This document shows positions 6,836 to 8,509 of a DNA stretch of 8,509 nt, piece after piece (position 1 is the stretch's first letter; each line of letters begins with the position of its first letter). The notes under the pieces were generated by a model that saw only the letters and a list, made by a program, of their open reading frames with translations, searched no databases and was not told where the DNA came from. The translations under genes and the position numbers were made by a program. This DNA is from JAFGHJ01 sp964418485 (GTDB lineage: Bacteria; Hydrothermota; UBA3072). The stretch covers positions 1 to 8,509 of the forward strand of contig CAYQMH010000078.1 of the NCBI GenBank assembly GCA_964418485.1, in the 5' to 3' direction.

Positions 6836-7999
6836 ATGTTTGTATATAAGAATATGATTTTAAGACCTATTTGTGTTTGTTTTTTTTGTTTATTTGTTTT
6901 TTCTATAAGAGGAAACGATTCCCTTCTGTATGTGCATGAGATTTCTAACACTATACCATATTGCGAAAGAGAGGAGAAAATTTACAAGGTTAATTTTACC
7001 AGTGGGGGAGTTGTTAAAACCTACGATCTTTCAAAAACGGGAATGAGATTGGTTAAGATTTATGTTGACGAACAAAGAGAAATGTTCTTTTGTGTTGGCT
7101 ATGTAGGTAGAACTTATTACGTATTAAAAGTTTTCGATAAAAATATGAAACTCGTCAAGGATTTGGGTTTCCCAAGTTTCAGTCCCCAAATTGTTACTTT
7201 CGATCCATCAGGTTTACGAATCTTTATTAGTTGGGATAATTCAGGAATAGAAGAAGGATGGTGTATAGAGAAGATTGAAAAATACGGTATTGAAACCAAT
7301 TATGATTTTGAACCTCAAACTACTATTTTGAGTGCCAAAGACTTGGAGATCTTAAGAACTTCGAAAGAAATTATTTTGAATGTCTTTTCAAGTGTTTCTG
7401 CGACTGGAGATATTATTTATACCGTTGCCGAAAATCCCCAAAAGATATATATCTATAACGCAGAAAATTATAGCCTAATTCGTGTAATCTCCGTTTTAGA
7501 TTTAATAGGCGGGCGTGAAGTTTTTTCTTTTGGAGTTAAAGATGTAAAAAATGGAAAGGCTTTGCTTATAAAAAACGAGAAAATCGTTGAAGAGGGAAAA
7601 GAGAGATATCGTTATACTTGGTTTATTTATGATGTGAATGAAAGCAAGTCTTATCCTGAGGTTGTTACTAATGTTTATCCTGAAGCTGTCAATCTTTCCC
7701 AAGATGGAAAATTAATGTTTTTTACCGAAAAAAGTAAATCTACTGATGATTTGAAAGAACTCAACGAGATTACCAATCTTCGTATATACAACATGGAAGA
7801 GGGCAAAGAAATGACAACAGTTGATGTTCCTTCGGGAAGACCTATAATTAAGGAAAGAGACAATAATTTTTATTATATAACTCCTGGAAAAATAAAAATT
7901 GTCGGATTAGAAGAAAAAAGAATACATGGAGTAATTACTTCTTCTGTTAAAATGATAAAGAGTTTGAATATTCCTGAAGGAGTTATCATTTCGGAATAA
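6836..7999 (+). CDS. Secreted YVTN/WD-like beta-propeller protein
   Basis: 387 residues from the ATG at 6836. The N-terminus carries a signal peptide: MFVYKNMILR, then a hydrophobic core to about residue 23, cut probably near residues 23-26; no lipobox is seen. The mature part is made of beta-rich strands recurring in propeller fashion: YYVLKVFDKNMKLVKDLG (94-111), IVTFDPSGLRIFISWDNSG (119-137), GDIIYTVAENPQKIYIYNAE (191-210) with YSLIRVISVLD, YTWFIYDVNESKS (260-272), EAVNLSQDGKLMFFTEKS (283-300) with LRIYNMEEGKEM, and FYYITPGKIKIV (345-356). This fits a 7-bladed YVTN/WD40-like fold with a binding role. It starts 11 bases after the transglycosylase-like frame. It has the same location, export signal and length as the propeller at 2307 but no convincing sequence similarity to it, which would suit two partners each specific for a different upstream tip. 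That pairing is inferred. No terminator with a GC-rich stem follows. Confidence 0.8.
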   Translation: MFVYKNMILRPICVCFFCLFVFSIRGNDSLLYVHEISNTIPYCEREEKIYKVNFTSGGVVKTYDLSKTGMRLVKIYVDEQREMFFCVGYVGRTYYVLKVFDKNMKLVKDLGFPSFSPQIVTFDPSGLRIFISWDNSGIEEGWCIEKIEKYGIETNYDFEPQTTILSAKDLEILRTSKEIILNVFSSVSATGDIIYTVAENPQKIYIYNAENYSLIRVISVLDLIGGREVFSFGVKDVKNGKALLIKNEKIVEEGKERYRYTWFIYDVNESKSYPEVVTNVYPEAVNLSQDGKLMFFTEKSKSTDDLKELNEITNLRIYNMEEGKEMTTVDVPSGRPIIKERDNNFYYITPGKIKIVGLEEKRIHGVITSSVKMIKSLNIPEGVIISE

Positions 8000-8076
8000 T
8001 TGGATAATAATGATTTTTTTCTTTGATTTTTTTCTTAATGTTGTTGAATTACGCGGTTAGCTTTTTGCCTTTGGCT

Positions 8077-8090
8077 GAGGCTGTGCCAAA
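8077..8090 (-). mobile_element. Possible IS end downstream of the transposase remnant
   Basis: GAGGCTGTGCCAAA at this position resembles the terminal inverted repeats (GAGGCTGTG-CAAAA type) of many DDE insertion sequences. It lies at a suitable distance, about 70 bases, past the stop codon of the minus-strand transposase remnant. The opposite terminus is not in the window, so it cannot be paired, and no target-site duplication can be tested. Confidence 0.35.
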
Positions 8091-8157
8091 ATTTAAATTG
8101 CTATTAATTTCAGTTCTTTTATGGGTGTTTTTTGTTTTCAATAGTGTTTTTTCTGTT

Positions 8158-8430
8158 TTATGCTGTATTATACTCCATTTTTCTCATTAGCTTCTCAATT
8201 CCGGCTAAATTTATCAGTTTTCTTATGTTATAAACGGTTGAAATCAGGCCTGTAAATTCACCGTTTACTTTCTCTATACCTCGTAAAGAAAATCGGGTAA
8301 AATTTAAATCCCTTTTTATCGTACCGATAACAGGTTCTACTATTTCTCTTCGCTTTTTATATGTTTCTTTATTCTTCTCATTATCCATTATCGCTTTATA
8401 TCTTTCCAGATATTCTACATCATTCAACAT
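8158..8430 (-). pseudogene. C-terminal remnant of an IS1182/DDE-type transposase
   Basis: 90 codons, minus strand. The motif YKKRREIVEPVIGTIKRDL (24-42) followed by RFSLRGIEKVNGEFTGLIST (46-65) and YNIRKLINL (67-75) is the typical C-terminal block of IS1182-like DDE transposases. Glu32 in VEPVIGTIK is the expected third acidic residue of the catalytic triad. The full protein should be about 450 residues; everything before the C-terminal 90 is missing. The coding similarity begins within a few codons of the first ATG. Eight codons further upstream is an in-frame TAA inside the direct repeats at 8432-8475, so the gene was cut there, not at the window edge. Not functional as it stands. Confidence 0.8.
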
Positions 8431-8431
8431 T

Positions 8432-8475
8432 ATATTAACGGGGTCAGACCTTTAATATTAACGGGGTCAGACCTT
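8432..8475. repeat. Two 21-base direct repeats with a palindromic GGTC-A-GACC core
   Basis: Two identical 21-base units lie at 8432-8452 and 8455-8475, separated by two bases. Each contains ATTAACGGGGTCAGACCTT, whose centre GGTCAGACC is a perfect inverted repeat around one A. They begin exactly where the transposase remnant stops. Motifs of the GGGGTCAGACC kind are, to my recollection, common beside REP-associated Y1 (IS200-like) transposases; no such gene is visible in the 34 bases left to the window end. Confidence 0.75.
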
Positions 8476-8509
8476 GAAATGTGAAAAGGTTTTGTTCTTC
8501 TTATTCCTG

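Noticed and set aside
6679..6951. 90-codon minus-strand reading frame across the copy 2/propeller 2 junction
   Set aside because: It lies opposite the transglycosylase-like domain, an SD and a signal peptide, all of which support the plus strand.
7985..8020. Terminator after propeller 2 (ATCATT/AATGAT stem, then seven Ts)
   Set aside because: The stem is only six pairs, nearly all A-T, with an 18-base loop overlapping the stop codon; too weak to call.
8070..8090. TTTGGC/GCCAAA hairpin as a terminator
   Set aside because: The six-pair stem is not followed by a T-run; the right half is better explained as part of an IS terminal repeat.
1..8509. CRISPR array, tRNA, rRNA or riboswitch
   Set aside because: No regularly spaced repeat-spacer pattern, cloverleaf, rRNA core sequence or recognisable riboswitch leader was seen on either strand; the only tandem repeat is the two-unit one near the right end.

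Overview
The window comes from an AT-rich bacterial genome. Lines counted by hand range from about 23% to 53% G+C. Strong GGAGG-type ribosome binding sites, Sec signal peptides, large multi-domain exported proteins with Ig-like/FlgD-like modules, and calcium-binding Asp-rich repeats suggest an uncultured bacterium with a rich cell surface (WOR-3 or Cloacimonadota-like is only a guess). No rRNA, tRNA or housekeeping gene is present to place it.

Layout. (1) 3-2282: the 3' part of a large exported protein, its 5' end outside the window. It carries FlgD/Ig-like modules and ends in an NlpC/P60-type domain (Cys-His-His) that is split by a calcium-binding Asp-rich insert. (2) 2307-3470: a secreted NHL-like beta-propeller protein, 24 bases downstream with a strong SD. 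(3) 3577-4635: a stand-alone, very AT-rich SIR2-like protein of the anti-phage/NADase type, with its own consensus-like promoter. (4) 4632-6824: a second copy of the large protein, with no usable start, cut off at the SIR2 3' end and interrupted by one in-frame TAA at 5679-5681. Its shared region (5356-5831) is about 90% identical in protein to window positions 1-476, but its C-terminus is a different enzyme, a lysozyme/lytic-transglycosylase-like domain. (5) 6836-7999: a second, apparently unrelated secreted beta-propeller protein, again directly downstream with a strong SD. (6) 8077-8430, minus strand: the C-terminal remnant of an IS1182/DDE-type transposase, followed at 8432-8475 by two direct repeats with a GGTC-A-GACC palindromic core.

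How it fits together. The pattern 'conserved exported stalk + exchangeable peptidoglycan-hydrolase tip + following secreted beta-propeller gene' occurs twice. The second occurrence has no start and looks like a silent spare cassette. This resembles the architecture of polymorphic toxin loci (main toxin, immunity gene, then orphan tip/immunity modules), here with wall-degrading tips and candidate beta-propeller inhibitors. A SIR2 defence-type gene and IS debris sit between and beside the cassettes, as expected for a recombining accessory island. The repeat, the domain swap and the nonsense codon are seen directly. The tip/inhibitor reading is inference.
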